From assembly GCA_020628645.1 (NCBI GenBank), contig JAHDES010000061.1:1-37935 (forward strand): DNA of 37,935 bases, in the 5' to 3' direction. The translations under genes and the position numbers were made by a program. This DNA is from Saprospiraceae bacterium. GTDB taxonomy: Bacteria > Bacteroidota > Bacteroidia > Chitinophagales > Saprospiraceae. Below the pieces are notes generated by a model. The model saw nothing but the letters and a program-made list of their open reading frames with translations, was not told the DNA's origin and did no database searches. Positions 17,470-26,534 of this stretch are shown here, piece by piece (positions within the stretch are counted from its first letter, which is position 1; the number at the start of each line of letters is the position of its first letter).

Positions 17470-19755
17470 TTATTGTTTAATTAACTTTTTTACAAATCGT
17501 TTTCCTTCTTTGCTCCATATTTCAAGAATATAAACACCTGCATTTAAATTAGAAAGGTCTAAGTCATTTGCAGTAGTTGAAGAACTGAGCATTTTTCCTT
17601 GTACATCAAATAAGTGGATGTGATCAATTTGAATTCCATCAATAGAAATAGATTCACTTTTACCAATTGGATTGGGATAAATCGTAATGGTTTCCTCTGT
17701 GCGAATAGCTGCACTTGTCGTCATCGGTGGATCTTCATTATTATAGCCAAAAGTAGGATAAGGTGCCATGGTAAACTCCCCCACTCCATTCGGCAAACGC
17801 ACATAACTTACATCCGATTCTTGTGCGGGAAAAGTCAAAGTATCTATAGGTGCATAATTATTTGACTTTCGATCAAAAATACCAAGGAATTCTCCGTCTT
17901 TATCTAATTTAAAATTAGCGTGATGACTACCTTGTTCTGTATCATTATCGGCCCAAATAACGATATATTGCCCAGGGTTCAAAATCGTATTGGGTAACTG
18001 CCATTTTTGTGGTTCATCAGGATTATCCGAGAGAAATAAATTATTTATAGGAACAACTGTACTGGAAAGATTATGAATCTCAATCCAATCTTCATATTCG
18101 CCAAATTCATCTGTTTTTGTAGTTGAATTACTCGCCATAATTTCATTAATCACCAAATTAGGACGTTCTAAATAACCCAGTTGAACGCTTGCATCTTGGC
18201 ACAAAGGATAATCCCGCGATTGCCCCGCATCATCAACTAATTCTACATAATAGTTCATTTCTGCCACGGCTTCCACTTCATGTACATAAGTTGCACTGCC
18301 ATCAATAGCAACATCTAGCGCTACCTCTTGCCAATCTCCACCATCCAATTGATAATGAAAATTGATTTGCTCTACCGCACTATTATCCAAGGTGTGTAGA
18401 TGAAAAGCTACGCTTTCTTCTGACCAATCAATATTGATTTCCTGTAAATGCGGCAGCATATCGCCCAATTGCAATTGTTGAAATGCACTCAAACTTCGAG
18501 TAATGATGTAATCTTGTAAACCATATTTGACATGATCGCCAATACTTTCTTCATAAGCTTTTTGAAAATCATTAAAAGACCAGCCATAATCTTGTCCAGC
18601 AAAGGGATCATTTTGGCGATACGGACTTAGCATGGCCAGTTTTTCATCCAAATAAGGCGATAAATCACTATAATTGAAATGCGTATCAATAATTTGCGCC
18701 ATATAAAAACTAAAGCGTTTTCGATACTCTTCTACTGCCATTAATTTTTCAAAAATAGGGCGATAATCTCCAGAAATATTCGACCAAAAATAAACAAAGG
18801 TATTCGCCCAATCAACACCAAACCAATCAATTCCCATCGTATTATCCAAATCATATGGAAGATAAGTGATACGTCCTGTACAAGGATCATGATAGAGATA
18901 GAAATTGTTTTTGTTTACAATTGGTCCGTCCCAATTTGATAATAAAATATCAATGGCAATTACCTTTAAATAATTGTCTACATCAAAAATACGTTCCAAT
19001 TCACATTGAAAGCCTTGTCCTTCATAATTATTCAATACATTGATAAAATGAGCAAGATCACTATAATCTTCTTCTTCAGTATTTGTTTTTAAATCATAAG
19101 CACGTCTTCCCCAAAATTCTTCTTTGTACAAATCGGGATTCATCCCCTTAAAATGTAAATCTGCAGGATACAAACATTTATATAAATTACCACTTCCATC
19201 AGTAAATCGTTTCTGTACAAATTCTTCGTCGATGTGTTCGATATTCGTATACAATCCTCGATATTGCGTGTTGATGTACAATTCAACATGATTAGCACGG
19301 GAAGAAGGGACACCAAAAGCATTAAATAAATTCCAGCCTAAATTAGAACGTAGAATGGTAGGATCATTATGTTCTCCATTTAGATTCATTTTCTCTAAAC
19401 CTTTAAATTTCTTTCCTTTTTGAAAGGTGTTGAATGATACTTTAAATGATTTCTTTGCAGCACCGCGAGAAGTATTCCCTCTCAAACGAAATCCAACATT
19501 GGAAACGGTATCTTTTCCCTCAGAACTCGTAAAAATAAAGGTGGCTGGATATTCATAATTACTATCCCAATTTTCAGAACTAAGCAATTCATTAAGTGAA
19601 TCACTATCCATAAAAATGTCTACGCGTGGGACTTCATCTTCGGTAAAAACAATCCCATCTTCTGGAAATGTATATTGGGCGTTAGTTTTACCAAAAAACG
19701 AGAAAACTACCAGAAAAAAGATGTATTTTGGGGTATGATTTACTAAAGCATTCAT
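17470..19755 (-). CDS. CotH-type kinase-fold protein with lamin-tail and T9SS domains
   Basis: This 761-residue protein has a signal peptide (cleavage near TNA-Q, 26-27). Residues about 42-420 are a CotH domain, a secreted protein-kinase-like fold. Matching segments are VGFRLRGNTSRGAAKKSFKV, LNGEHNDPTILRSNLG, the catalytic-type ILLSNWDGPIVNKNNFYLY (264-290) and the metal-binding YDLDNTMGIDW (301-311). A beta-sandwich linker follows (about 455-550), then a lamin-tail domain (about 565-680; LVINEIMASNSTT, EYEDWIEIHNLS). The T9SS sorting domain covers about 690-761, beginning IYPNPIGKSESI and ending FVKKLIKQ. CotH of Bacillus phosphorylates spore coat proteins; phosphorylation by this protein is inferred. 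It heads a minus-strand pair with the M61-type gene and is divergent from the amylase, with 99 bases between starts. Confidence 0.93.
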   Translation of the reverse strand: MNALVNHTPKYIFFLVVFSFFGKTNAQYTFPEDGIVFTEDEVPRVDIFMDSDSLNELLSSENWDSNYEYPATFIFTSSEGKDTVSNVGFRLRGNTSRGAAKKSFKVSFNTFQKGKKFKGLEKMNLNGEHNDPTILRSNLGWNLFNAFGVPSSRANHVELYINTQYRGLYTNIEHIDEEFVQKRFTDGSGNLYKCLYPADLHFKGMNPDLYKEEFWGRRAYDLKTNTEEEDYSDLAHFINVLNNYEGQGFQCELERIFDVDNYLKVIAIDILLSNWDGPIVNKNNFYLYHDPCTGRITYLPYDLDNTMGIDWFGVDWANTFVYFWSNISGDYRPIFEKLMAVEEYRKRFSFYMAQIIDTHFNYSDLSPYLDEKLAMLSPYRQNDPFAGQDYGWSFNDFQKAYEESIGDHVKYGLQDYIITRSLSAFQQLQLGDMLPHLQEINIDWSEESVAFHLHTLDNSAVEQINFHYQLDGGDWQEVALDVAIDGSATYVHEVEAVAEMNYYVELVDDAGQSRDYPLCQDASVQLGYLERPNLVINEIMASNSTTKTDEFGEYEDWIEIHNLSSTVVPINNLFLSDNPDEPQKWQLPNTILNPGQYIVIWADNDTEQGSHHANFKLDKDGEFLGIFDRKSNNYAPIDTLTFPAQESDVSYVRLPNGVGEFTMAPYPTFGYNNEDPPMTTSAAIRTEETITIYPNPIGKSESISIDGIQIDHIHLFDVQGKMLSSSTTANDLDLSNLNAGVYILEIWSKEGKRFVKKLIKQ

Positions 19756-19854
19756 TGTATAAAGATACTGGTTTTTTTAATCAATCTTTTATGCTTTTTG
19801 TTTGAAAATATCCTTCCAAATAAACTTCATATTTTTATCGTCAAACTATTGATA

Positions 19855-22800
19855 ATGAGACCTTTATTTCTATTTATTTTAAGTTGTAGTTTCACTTTTT
19901 TATTGTCAGCACAATCCTTTGAGGATCGTTCTGCGTCTTTGACATTTAACCAAACAGGTTTTAATACTGGAATGGCAGTTGGGGATGTCAATAATGACGG
20001 TTGGGAAGACGTTTATGTGAGTCGATCTTTTGCTCCCAATCTACTCTATCTCAATAAAGGAGACTTTAGCTTTGAAGAAGTTGCAGCGGATTACGGAATA
20101 AATTTTATGGGCAATACAAAAGCGAGCCTTTGGTTTGATATGGATAATGATGGCGATCAAGATTTATTTTTAGCCAATACCTTTGAATCGCACCGATTAT
20201 TTAAAAATAACAATGGACAATTTCAAGATGTTAGTTTTGCCTACAATGTTGGAGGAAATGCGAATGTAAATGGCATCAATGCAGTAGATTTTGATAATGA
20301 CGGCGATTTAGATATTTACATCACCAATTCCATGAGCAATAATATTCTCCTTCGCAACGAAAATGGAGAAGGTTTCGTGGATTATACCCTAGCGGCAGGC
20401 ATACAGGATGAAGGGCCTTCAATGGCAGCTATTTTCTTTGATTATGATAACGATGGCGATCAAGATTTATATCAAGTATTGGATAATGATGCAGGAAATC
20501 TATTCTACCGAAATGACGGCGGCTATTTTACCGAAATAAGTACTCAAAACGACACCCATTACAAAGGACACGGGATGGGGGTCGATGTTGCCGATCTCAA
20601 TCAAGATGGTTTGCTCGATTTTTATTTGACCAATCTTTATGAAAATGTACTTTTTATTCAACAAGCAGGCGGTTCTTTTATTCAATTTTTTGAAGAAGGA
20701 CTAGATGATTATGGAATGGGCTGGGGTACCTCGCTTTTTGATAGTAATAACAATGGGAAAGTTGATATTTATCTTGCCAATGAAAGTTCCTTTGGTACAA
20801 ACGATACTCATGAGTGTAATAAATTATTCATCAATCAAGGTAATCTCCAGTTTTTTACTCCTCCTGTAGATGGTGTTTTACAAAATATGCACAGTTCTTA
20901 TGGTACGGCTACTGCGGATTTTGACCGAGATGGATTATTAGATTTAGTGGTAGCAAATTATGGCGAGGAAGGCAATCAAATTTTTCAAAATACCAGCGTT
21001 TCCAAAAACTATATTCGTCTACAACTAGAAGGAACGACTTCCAATCGAGATGCCATTGGCGCAAAAGTAGTCGTTCAAGCACAAGATCAAATGTGGATGG
21101 ATGTAAGCACAAGTGGGTCCAGTTATGTTTCTCAAAGTAGCAATGTATTTCATTTTGGCTTGGAGGATGCAACCATGGTAGATGCTATTACCATTTATTG
21201 GCCATCGGGCGCAATTACCAATTTTGAGAATATCACCCCAAATCAAACCCTTAAAATTAACGAGACGACTGGTTTACAAACACAAGGCCCTGTCGTTTGG
21301 ACAGAACCTGCATTCCCTACACAAGTGGATGATGTCACCGTTTATTTTGATGCTGCTGAAGGAAATGGCGCATTGGCAGGTTTTACGGGCGATGTATATG
21401 CACATACGGGTGTGATTACGAGTGCAAGTACTGCACCCAACGACTGGCAGCATGTACAAGGAACTTGGGGCGTGGCTTTTCCAAAAACTTTGATGACAAA
21501 TGAAGGAAATGACATTTACTCCTTAGCTTATAATATTGAAGAATTTTATGGAATCAATCCTGGCGAAGTCGTCGAAGAACTTGCTTTCGTTTTCCGAAAT
21601 GTAAATGGTTCAATTGTAGGTCGAGATACGGATGGAAGCGATATTTTTACAGATGTTTTTCCGCCAGAAGAAGGATTATTAGTGAATTTACTTTCTCCTC
21701 AGGATAATAATTCGATCATCTTTTTAGATGAAAGTTTGCCCATCAATTTACAAATCAATAAAAAATCTTTCGTTGAAATCGCCGATAATGGAATGGTGGT
21801 TTATTCTGATAGTACGCAAACGGTCAATTTTGATTTACCAGCGAGTGCTTTAGGGGCGCATGAATTGGAATTTACCATTTCAGAAGGAGATGATACGCAA
21901 GTCTTATCTAGAAACTTCTTTGTCTTGGATAATAATGAAACGCCTATTGATTTACCTGATGGTATTCGCTCAGGTGTCAATTATGTGAGTGATAGTACAC
22001 TCATTTTTGCTTTGGTGGCTCCGAATAAGGATCATGTCTTTTTATTGTGTCCAGCGAATAATTATACAGTAGATATCAATTACCAATTTCGTAAAACACC
22101 AGATGAAACGACCTTTTGGATTGAGTTACCAAAAAGTTTGTTTGAAAATGGACAAAATACCTATCAATATCTAGTAGATGGTTCGATCAAAGTAGCCGAT
22201 CCATATTCAGAAGTAGTACTCGATCCTTCCAATGATGGAGGCGTACCGAGTGATGTTTTAGCAGAGCTACCCTCCTATCCTACGGGCTTAACGTCGGGGA
22301 TTGTTACCGCTTTTGATCTAGAAGAAAATGTATATGATTGGCAAGTTCAAGATTTTGAAAAACCAGCTAAAACGGATTTAGTCATTTATGAAATTTTAAT
22401 GCGCGATTTTCTGGAAGATAAAAACTATAAATCCTTATTAGATACTTTGGATTATCTGGAAAACTTGGGGATTAATGCCATTGAATTTATGCCCATTCAC
22501 GAATTTGAAGGGAATCAATCTTGGGGCTATAATCCGAGTTTTCACATGGCAGTAGACAAGTATTATGGTAGTCGAGATCAATTACGTGCGGTGATTGATG
22601 CTTGTCATGAACGAGGAATTGCCGTTATTTTGGATGTGGTATTTAATCATGCCTTTTCGCAAAGTCCGTTGTGTCAATTGTATTGGAATTCGACTGATTT
22701 TCGTCCTGCGCCCGATAATCCTTGGTTAAATGAAGTAGAACGTCATCCTTTTAATGTGGGTTATGATTTTAATCATGAAAGTGAATTAACGAAAGATTGG

Positions 22801-24042
22801 GTCAAACGAAATTTAGAACATTGGATTACCGAATATAAATTTGATGGGTTCCGTTTTGATCTTTCGAAAGGCTTAACCCAAACGAATACGGGTGGAAATG
22901 TGGGTGCATGGAGTCAGTATGATGCAAGTCGAGTCAATATTTTAAAAGAATATGCTGATCATATTTGGAGCTTGGATGATGATTCTTATGTCGTTATGGA
23001 ACATTTTGCGGTAAATTCAGAAGAGAAAGATCTAGCGAATTATGGGATGATGATTTGGGGCAATATGACCCACGAATTTGCGGAAGCCGCGATGGGTTAT
23101 TCCTCTGATTTATCATGGGCCGACTATCGAGAACGCGACTGGAATGCCCCTCATCTCATTGCGTATATGGAAAGCCATGATGAAGAGCGAATGGGCTATA
23201 AAATCAAGAATTTTGGTGCAAACGATAGTTCTTATGATACGCGAGAATTGGCAACGGCAGTAGATCGAGTAGCGGCGGCGAGTGCCATTTATTTGAGTTT
23301 GCCTGGCCCTAAAATGTTCTGGCAATTTGGAGAATTGGACTATGATTTTTCCATCAATCGTTGCGTGAATGGAACGATTAATCCTGATTGTCGTCTTGAT
23401 CCCAAACCCATTCGCTGGGATTATTTTGAGAATGAAGATCGTCGTCGCTTGTATGATCGAGTGGCAGCCATGACGCATTTAAAAACCAACTATCCTACTT
23501 TTGCAACAACAGATTATACCTTCCATGATGGGAATTTCTTTTTGAAAACGATTAATCTCAACCACCCAGAAATGGATGCGGTGGTGATGGCAAATTATCG
23601 GATTTCCAATTCAGATTTAAATCCAAAATTTCCAACTACAGGTACTTGGTATGAATATTTTACGGGTCAAGAATTAGAAGTCGTTGATACCCAAGAAAAA
23701 CTCACTTTTGGTCCTGGTGAATATCGAATTTATACCTCAGAAAAAATTGCACCTCCCAATGGTTATTTTCCAACATCCACAGAAGATGTCATTTCATCAC
23801 AGATAAAAGTATACCCTAATTTGATACAAGCCGGTGAACTACTACAAATTGAGTTGCCAGTTGAAATTGATCCTAGCCAACTTTATCTACAAGATATATT
23901 AGGTCGAACTTTTTCAGTATCTTACCAACAAAATGGAACTCATTTACAAGTAGTTATTCCACAACAAAATGCTGGAATGTATCAATTAATCATCCAAGAT
24001 GAAGACCAGCAGTGGGTGAAAAAGTTGATAATAGTAGATTAA
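19855..24042 (+). CDS. Secreted FG-GAP/ASPIC-GH13 alpha-amylase fusion with T9SS domain
   Basis: This protein has 1395 residues from the ATG at 19855 (numbers below use that start). A TTG at 19798 in the same frame would precede the signal peptide with 19 extra residues and is not preferred. The signal peptide ends LLSAQ. Residues about 40-380 carry seven calcium-loop motifs of FG-GAP/VCBS type (first Asp at 44, 95, 145, 196, 247, 296, 355), fitting a seven-bladed propeller. An ASPIC/UnbV domain follows (384-468; ITIYWPSGAITNFENI). Residues about 481-606 match the N-terminal domain typical of Bacteroidota amylases, and about 703-793 an E-set/CBM48-like domain. GH13 spans about 839-1291 with H932 (DVVFNH), nucleophile D1002 (GFRFDLSKG), acid/base E1049 (VVMEHF) and D1109 (ESHDEE). 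The T9SS domain is about 1314-1395. It should cut alpha-1,4-glucan outside the cell. Confidence 0.95.
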   Translation: MRPLFLFILSCSFTFLLSAQSFEDRSASLTFNQTGFNTGMAVGDVNNDGWEDVYVSRSFAPNLLYLNKGDFSFEEVAADYGINFMGNTKASLWFDMDNDGDQDLFLANTFESHRLFKNNNGQFQDVSFAYNVGGNANVNGINAVDFDNDGDLDIYITNSMSNNILLRNENGEGFVDYTLAAGIQDEGPSMAAIFFDYDNDGDQDLYQVLDNDAGNLFYRNDGGYFTEISTQNDTHYKGHGMGVDVADLNQDGLLDFYLTNLYENVLFIQQAGGSFIQFFEEGLDDYGMGWGTSLFDSNNNGKVDIYLANESSFGTNDTHECNKLFINQGNLQFFTPPVDGVLQNMHSSYGTATADFDRDGLLDLVVANYGEEGNQIFQNTSVSKNYIRLQLEGTTSNRDAIGAKVVVQAQDQMWMDVSTSGSSYVSQSSNVFHFGLEDATMVDAITIYWPSGAITNFENITPNQTLKINETTGLQTQGPVVWTEPAFPTQVDDVTVYFDAAEGNGALAGFTGDVYAHTGVITSASTAPNDWQHVQGTWGVAFPKTLMTNEGNDIYSLAYNIEEFYGINPGEVVEELAFVFRNVNGSIVGRDTDGSDIFTDVFPPEEGLLVNLLSPQDNNSIIFLDESLPINLQINKKSFVEIADNGMVVYSDSTQTVNFDLPASALGAHELEFTISEGDDTQVLSRNFFVLDNNETPIDLPDGIRSGVNYVSDSTLIFALVAPNKDHVFLLCPANNYTVDINYQFRKTPDETTFWIELPKSLFENGQNTYQYLVDGSIKVADPYSEVVLDPSNDGGVPSDVLAELPSYPTGLTSGIVTAFDLEENVYDWQVQDFEKPAKTDLVIYEILMRDFLEDKNYKSLLDTLDYLENLGINAIEFMPIHEFEGNQSWGYNPSFHMAVDKYYGSRDQLRAVIDACHERGIAVILDVVFNHAFSQSPLCQLYWNSTDFRPAPDNPWLNEVERHPFNVGYDFNHESELTKDWVKRNLEHWITEYKFDGFRFDLSKGLTQTNTGGNVGAWSQYDASRVNILKEYADHIWSLDDDSYVVMEHFAVNSEEKDLANYGMMIWGNMTHEFAEAAMGYSSDLSWADYRERDWNAPHLIAYMESHDEERMGYKIKNFGANDSSYDTRELATAVDRVAAASAIYLSLPGPKMFWQFGELDYDFSINRCVNGTINPDCRLDPKPIRWDYFENEDRRRLYDRVAAMTHLKTNYPTFATTDYTFHDGNFFLKTINLNHPEMDAVVMANYRISNSDLNPKFPTTGTWYEYFTGQELEVVDTQEKLTFGPGEYRIYTSEKIAPPNGYFPTSTEDVISSQIKVYPNLIQAGELLQIELPVEIDPSQLYLQDILGRTFSVSYQQNGTHLQVVIPQQNAGMYQLIIQDEDQQWVKKLIIVD

Positions 24043-24062
24043 ATATTTAATTCTAATGGATT

Positions 24063-24114
24063 GGTGAAGTTTCCTAACTTCACCTAATAATATCAAGCGA
24101 GTTTCCCAACTCGC
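24063..24114. repeat. Paired-hairpin intergenic element, copy 2
   Basis: Hairpin 1 pairs GGTGAAGTT (24063-24071) with AACTTCACC (24076-24084), with a TCCT loop. Hairpin 2 pairs GCGAGTT (24097-24103) with AACTCGC (24108-24114), with a TCCC loop. Compared with copy 1 at 11083 the first stem has a compensatory A-T to T-A change. It lies 20 bases after the amylase stop and 26 bases before the MFS start. Confidence 0.8.
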
Positions 24115-24140
24115 CAAAAAACATACAAAACGAAACCAAG

Positions 24141-25481
24141 ATGCAAAAAAATCAACTTAGCAATTGGTCAATGACTGTTGCACTAGCTGGATTCTTATTC
24201 GGCTTTGATACCGTCGTCATATCAGGAGCGAATCTGCCCATCAAGGAATTATGGAATACCTCTCCCCTTTTTCATGGTACCTTCATCATGTCGATGGCAT
24301 TATGGGGTACGGTGATTGGTTCACTCATGGGGGGCATTCCTACAGATAGGCTCGGACGTAAAAAAACCTTGTTTTGGATTGGAATTTTATATGCTGCTTC
24401 GGCGATTGGTTCTGCGGTAGCGCCCGATCCTTATTCCTTTTCTTTTTTTAGATTTATTGGAGGATTGGGAGTTGGTGCTTCTACCGTAGCTGCTCCGACC
24501 TATATTTCTGAAATTGCTCCTGCGGATAAGCGTGGTCAGCTAGTCGCGCGCTATCAATTTATGATTGTATTTGGGATTTTGATTGCTTTTTTTAGTAATT
24601 ATTTACTAAAAGGAGTGGGAGGCGGAATAGATTGGCGATTGATGTTGGGTGTTGAAGCCATTCCTGCTATTCTTTATACCTTATTAGTGATGGGAGTCCC
24701 AAATAGTCCAAGATGGTTATTATTAAATAAAGGAGACGAAGAAGGAGCAAAATCAGTCTTAGAAAAAATTGGAATCAAAGATATTAGTCAGGCGATTCAA
24801 TCTATAAAAGATAGTGTAGGCGATCAGTTGAGTTCATCAGTTTTTAATAAAAAATATAGTTTACCACTTACCTTGGCATTTTTAGTCGCTTTTTTCAATC
24901 AATTATCAGGAATTAATTTTGTCTTGTATTATGCTCCTGAGATATTAGAGCGGGCAGGATTGGCAGGAAAAGAGTCTTTATTGAGTTCTGTTTCGATAGG
25001 AGTTGTGAATCTTGTCTTTACGTTTGTAGGAATTTATCTAATTGACCGAGCAGGAAGAAAGCAATTACTGATTTGGGGCTCATTGGGCTATATTTTGAGT
25101 TTAAGTATGGTGGCGTATGCCTTTTATAGTGGAGCAAGTTCGATGTTTTTGTTGACCTTTATTTTGATCTTTATTGCTTCTCATGCTATTGGACAAGGTG
25201 CAATTATTTGGGTGTTTATTTCAGAAATCTTTCCCACCAAAGTACGAGCCAATGGACAAGCTTGGGGTACAGGAACACACTGGGTATTTGCAGCTTTAAT
25301 TACCTTAGTGACGCCCATTTTTTTAGATGCCGATCAAGGCATTTTTAAAGACAACCCTTGGCCTATCTTCGCCTTTTTTGCCGCTTTTATGGTATTACAG
25401 TTATTGTTTGCGCTCTTTATGATGCCTGAAACAAAGGGTGTAAGTTTAGAGGAATTGGAAAAGCGATTGGTGAAGGAGTAG
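24141..25481 (+). CDS. Sugar porter (MFS) family inner-membrane permease
   Basis: This 446-residue protein has about 12 predicted transmembrane helices and the signature motifs of the MFS sugar porter family: DRLGRKK (69-75), the segment RFIGGLGVGASTVAAPTYISE after helix 3-4, PNSPRWLL before the central loop, QLSGINFVLYYAPEI in helix 7, DRAGRKQL as the second half copy, and PETKGVSLEELE near the C-terminus. It probably takes up a monosaccharide or disaccharide with protons from the periplasm. The following fructokinase and GH32 genes suggest fructose or sucrose; glucose or xylose cannot be excluded. It is preceded by the paired-hairpin element and followed by a different paired-hairpin repeat (25537-25601), 145 bases before the kinase. 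Confidence 0.95.
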   Translation: MQKNQLSNWSMTVALAGFLFGFDTVVISGANLPIKELWNTSPLFHGTFIMSMALWGTVIGSLMGGIPTDRLGRKKTLFWIGILYAASAIGSAVAPDPYSFSFFRFIGGLGVGASTVAAPTYISEIAPADKRGQLVARYQFMIVFGILIAFFSNYLLKGVGGGIDWRLMLGVEAIPAILYTLLVMGVPNSPRWLLLNKGDEEGAKSVLEKIGIKDISQAIQSIKDSVGDQLSSSVFNKKYSLPLTLAFLVAFFNQLSGINFVLYYAPEILERAGLAGKESLLSSVSIGVVNLVFTFVGIYLIDRAGRKQLLIWGSLGYILSLSMVAYAFYSGASSMFLLTFILIFIASHAIGQGAIIWVFISEIFPTKVRANGQAWGTGTHWVFAALITLVTPIFLDADQGIFKDNPWPIFAFFAAFMVLQLLFALFMMPETKGVSLEELEKRLVKE

Positions 25482-25536
25482 TTTTTTGGACTTAGGATGG
25501 ATTAACATAGGACGCAGGATTTTTATAAGTGTCTAA

Positions 25537-25601
25537 TTGTCCCAGAGGGACAAACAGTTTTCAGTAAATAAAGTTGAATTCAAATTGCGTTCCATCGGAA
25601 C
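25537..25601. repeat. Second type of paired-hairpin intergenic repeat
   Basis: TTGTCCC (25537-25543) pairs with GGGACAA (25547-25553) around AGA, and GTTCC (25589-25593) pairs with GGAAC (25597-25601) around ATC; the arms are separated by 35 AT-rich bases. The sequence is like palindromic repeats I recall as common in Bacteroidota intergenic regions, but I cannot confirm this here. It occupies most of the gap between the permease and the kinase. Confidence 0.65.
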
Positions 25602-25626
25602 AGCCTAATATTTATAAAAAATTAGA

Positions 25627-26514
25627 ATGACAACAAAAGCAATTTGTTTTGGAGAAATATTATGGGATTTGCTGCCTTCTGGAAAAGTAGCAGGTGGTGC
25701 CCCTATGAATGTCGCAGTTCAACTGAATAATCTAGGTATACCAACGCAAATGATTAGTCGAATTGGAGCAGATGATCTAGGTCAAGCATTACTTGAATTC
25801 TTACAGTCCAATACATTAGACACCAGTTTAGTACAAATAGATACCCAATATGCTACTGGAACAGTTGCAGTTACTCTTGATGAAAAAGGTTCTCCATCCT
25901 ATGAAATTATTCAGCCAGTTGCATGGGATTTTATTGAGACAAACTCAAACATCGAAGAATTAATTGAGCAAGCTGAGGTGTTCATCTGTGGTAGTTTAGT
26001 GGCACGAAATGAACAAAGCCGCACTACCCTATTTCAATTGCTAAAAAAGAGTAAGAAAAATGTAATAGACATCAATTTACGTGCTCCTTTTTATAGTCAA
26101 AGACTAATTGAAGAATTGCTGATGCATGCGCATATCGTAAAAATGAATGATGAGGAATTGATCTTAGTAAGTGAATGGTGGAATCTTCATCAACTGGAAG
26201 AACAAGCGCAATTACAAAACATTATTGATCGTTTTGAACTAGAAGGAATCATTTTGACCAAAGGAAAAGATGGCGCTAGTTTTTGCGATAATTCTACCAT
26301 TATTCATCAAAAAGGATTTCCCATACAAGTACAAGATACGGTGGGTAGTGGAGATGCTTTTCTCGCGGGTTTTTTAAGTCAATATTTAAGTGGTAAATCA
26401 TCTGAGGATTGCTTGAAATTTGCCTGTGCGACAGGTGCTTTATTAGCAACAAAAAAAGGAGGTACTGCCAAGATTGATAAGAATATTGTAGAAAAAATTA
26501 TTAGCTTATCGTAA
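25627..26514 (+). CDS. PfkB-family fructokinase
   Basis: This 295-residue cytoplasmic enzyme belongs to the PfkB/ribokinase family and most likely makes fructose 6-phosphate from fructose and ATP. The N-terminus has the fructokinase-type CFGEILWDLLPSG and the substrate motif VAGGAPMNVAVQL (22-34). The C-terminal ATP site is DTVGSGDAFLAGFL with catalytic base D243. Other segments, including RIGADDLG (45-52) and LTKGKDGASF, fit the family. The length is normal. It lies 20 bases upstream of the GH32 gene, which would release fructose, so the pair forms a short pathway. Activity on other sugars (for example 2-keto-sugars or adenosine) is less likely given the GGAPMN motif and context. Confidence 0.94.
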   Translation: MTTKAICFGEILWDLLPSGKVAGGAPMNVAVQLNNLGIPTQMISRIGADDLGQALLEFLQSNTLDTSLVQIDTQYATGTVAVTLDEKGSPSYEIIQPVAWDFIETNSNIEELIEQAEVFICGSLVARNEQSRTTLFQLLKKSKKNVIDINLRAPFYSQRLIEELLMHAHIVKMNDEELILVSEWWNLHQLEEQAQLQNIIDRFELEGIILTKGKDGASFCDNSTIIHQKGFPIQVQDTVGSGDAFLAGFLSQYLSGKSSEDCLKFACATGALLATKKGGTAKIDKNIVEKIISLS

Positions 26515-26534
26515 TATGATTTTTAAAGTAAAAA

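Noticed and set aside
19798-19854. TTG start giving 19 extra residues on the amylase
   Set aside because: The ATG at 19855 begins directly with a standard signal peptide; the extension would place a polar and hydrophobic stretch in front of it.
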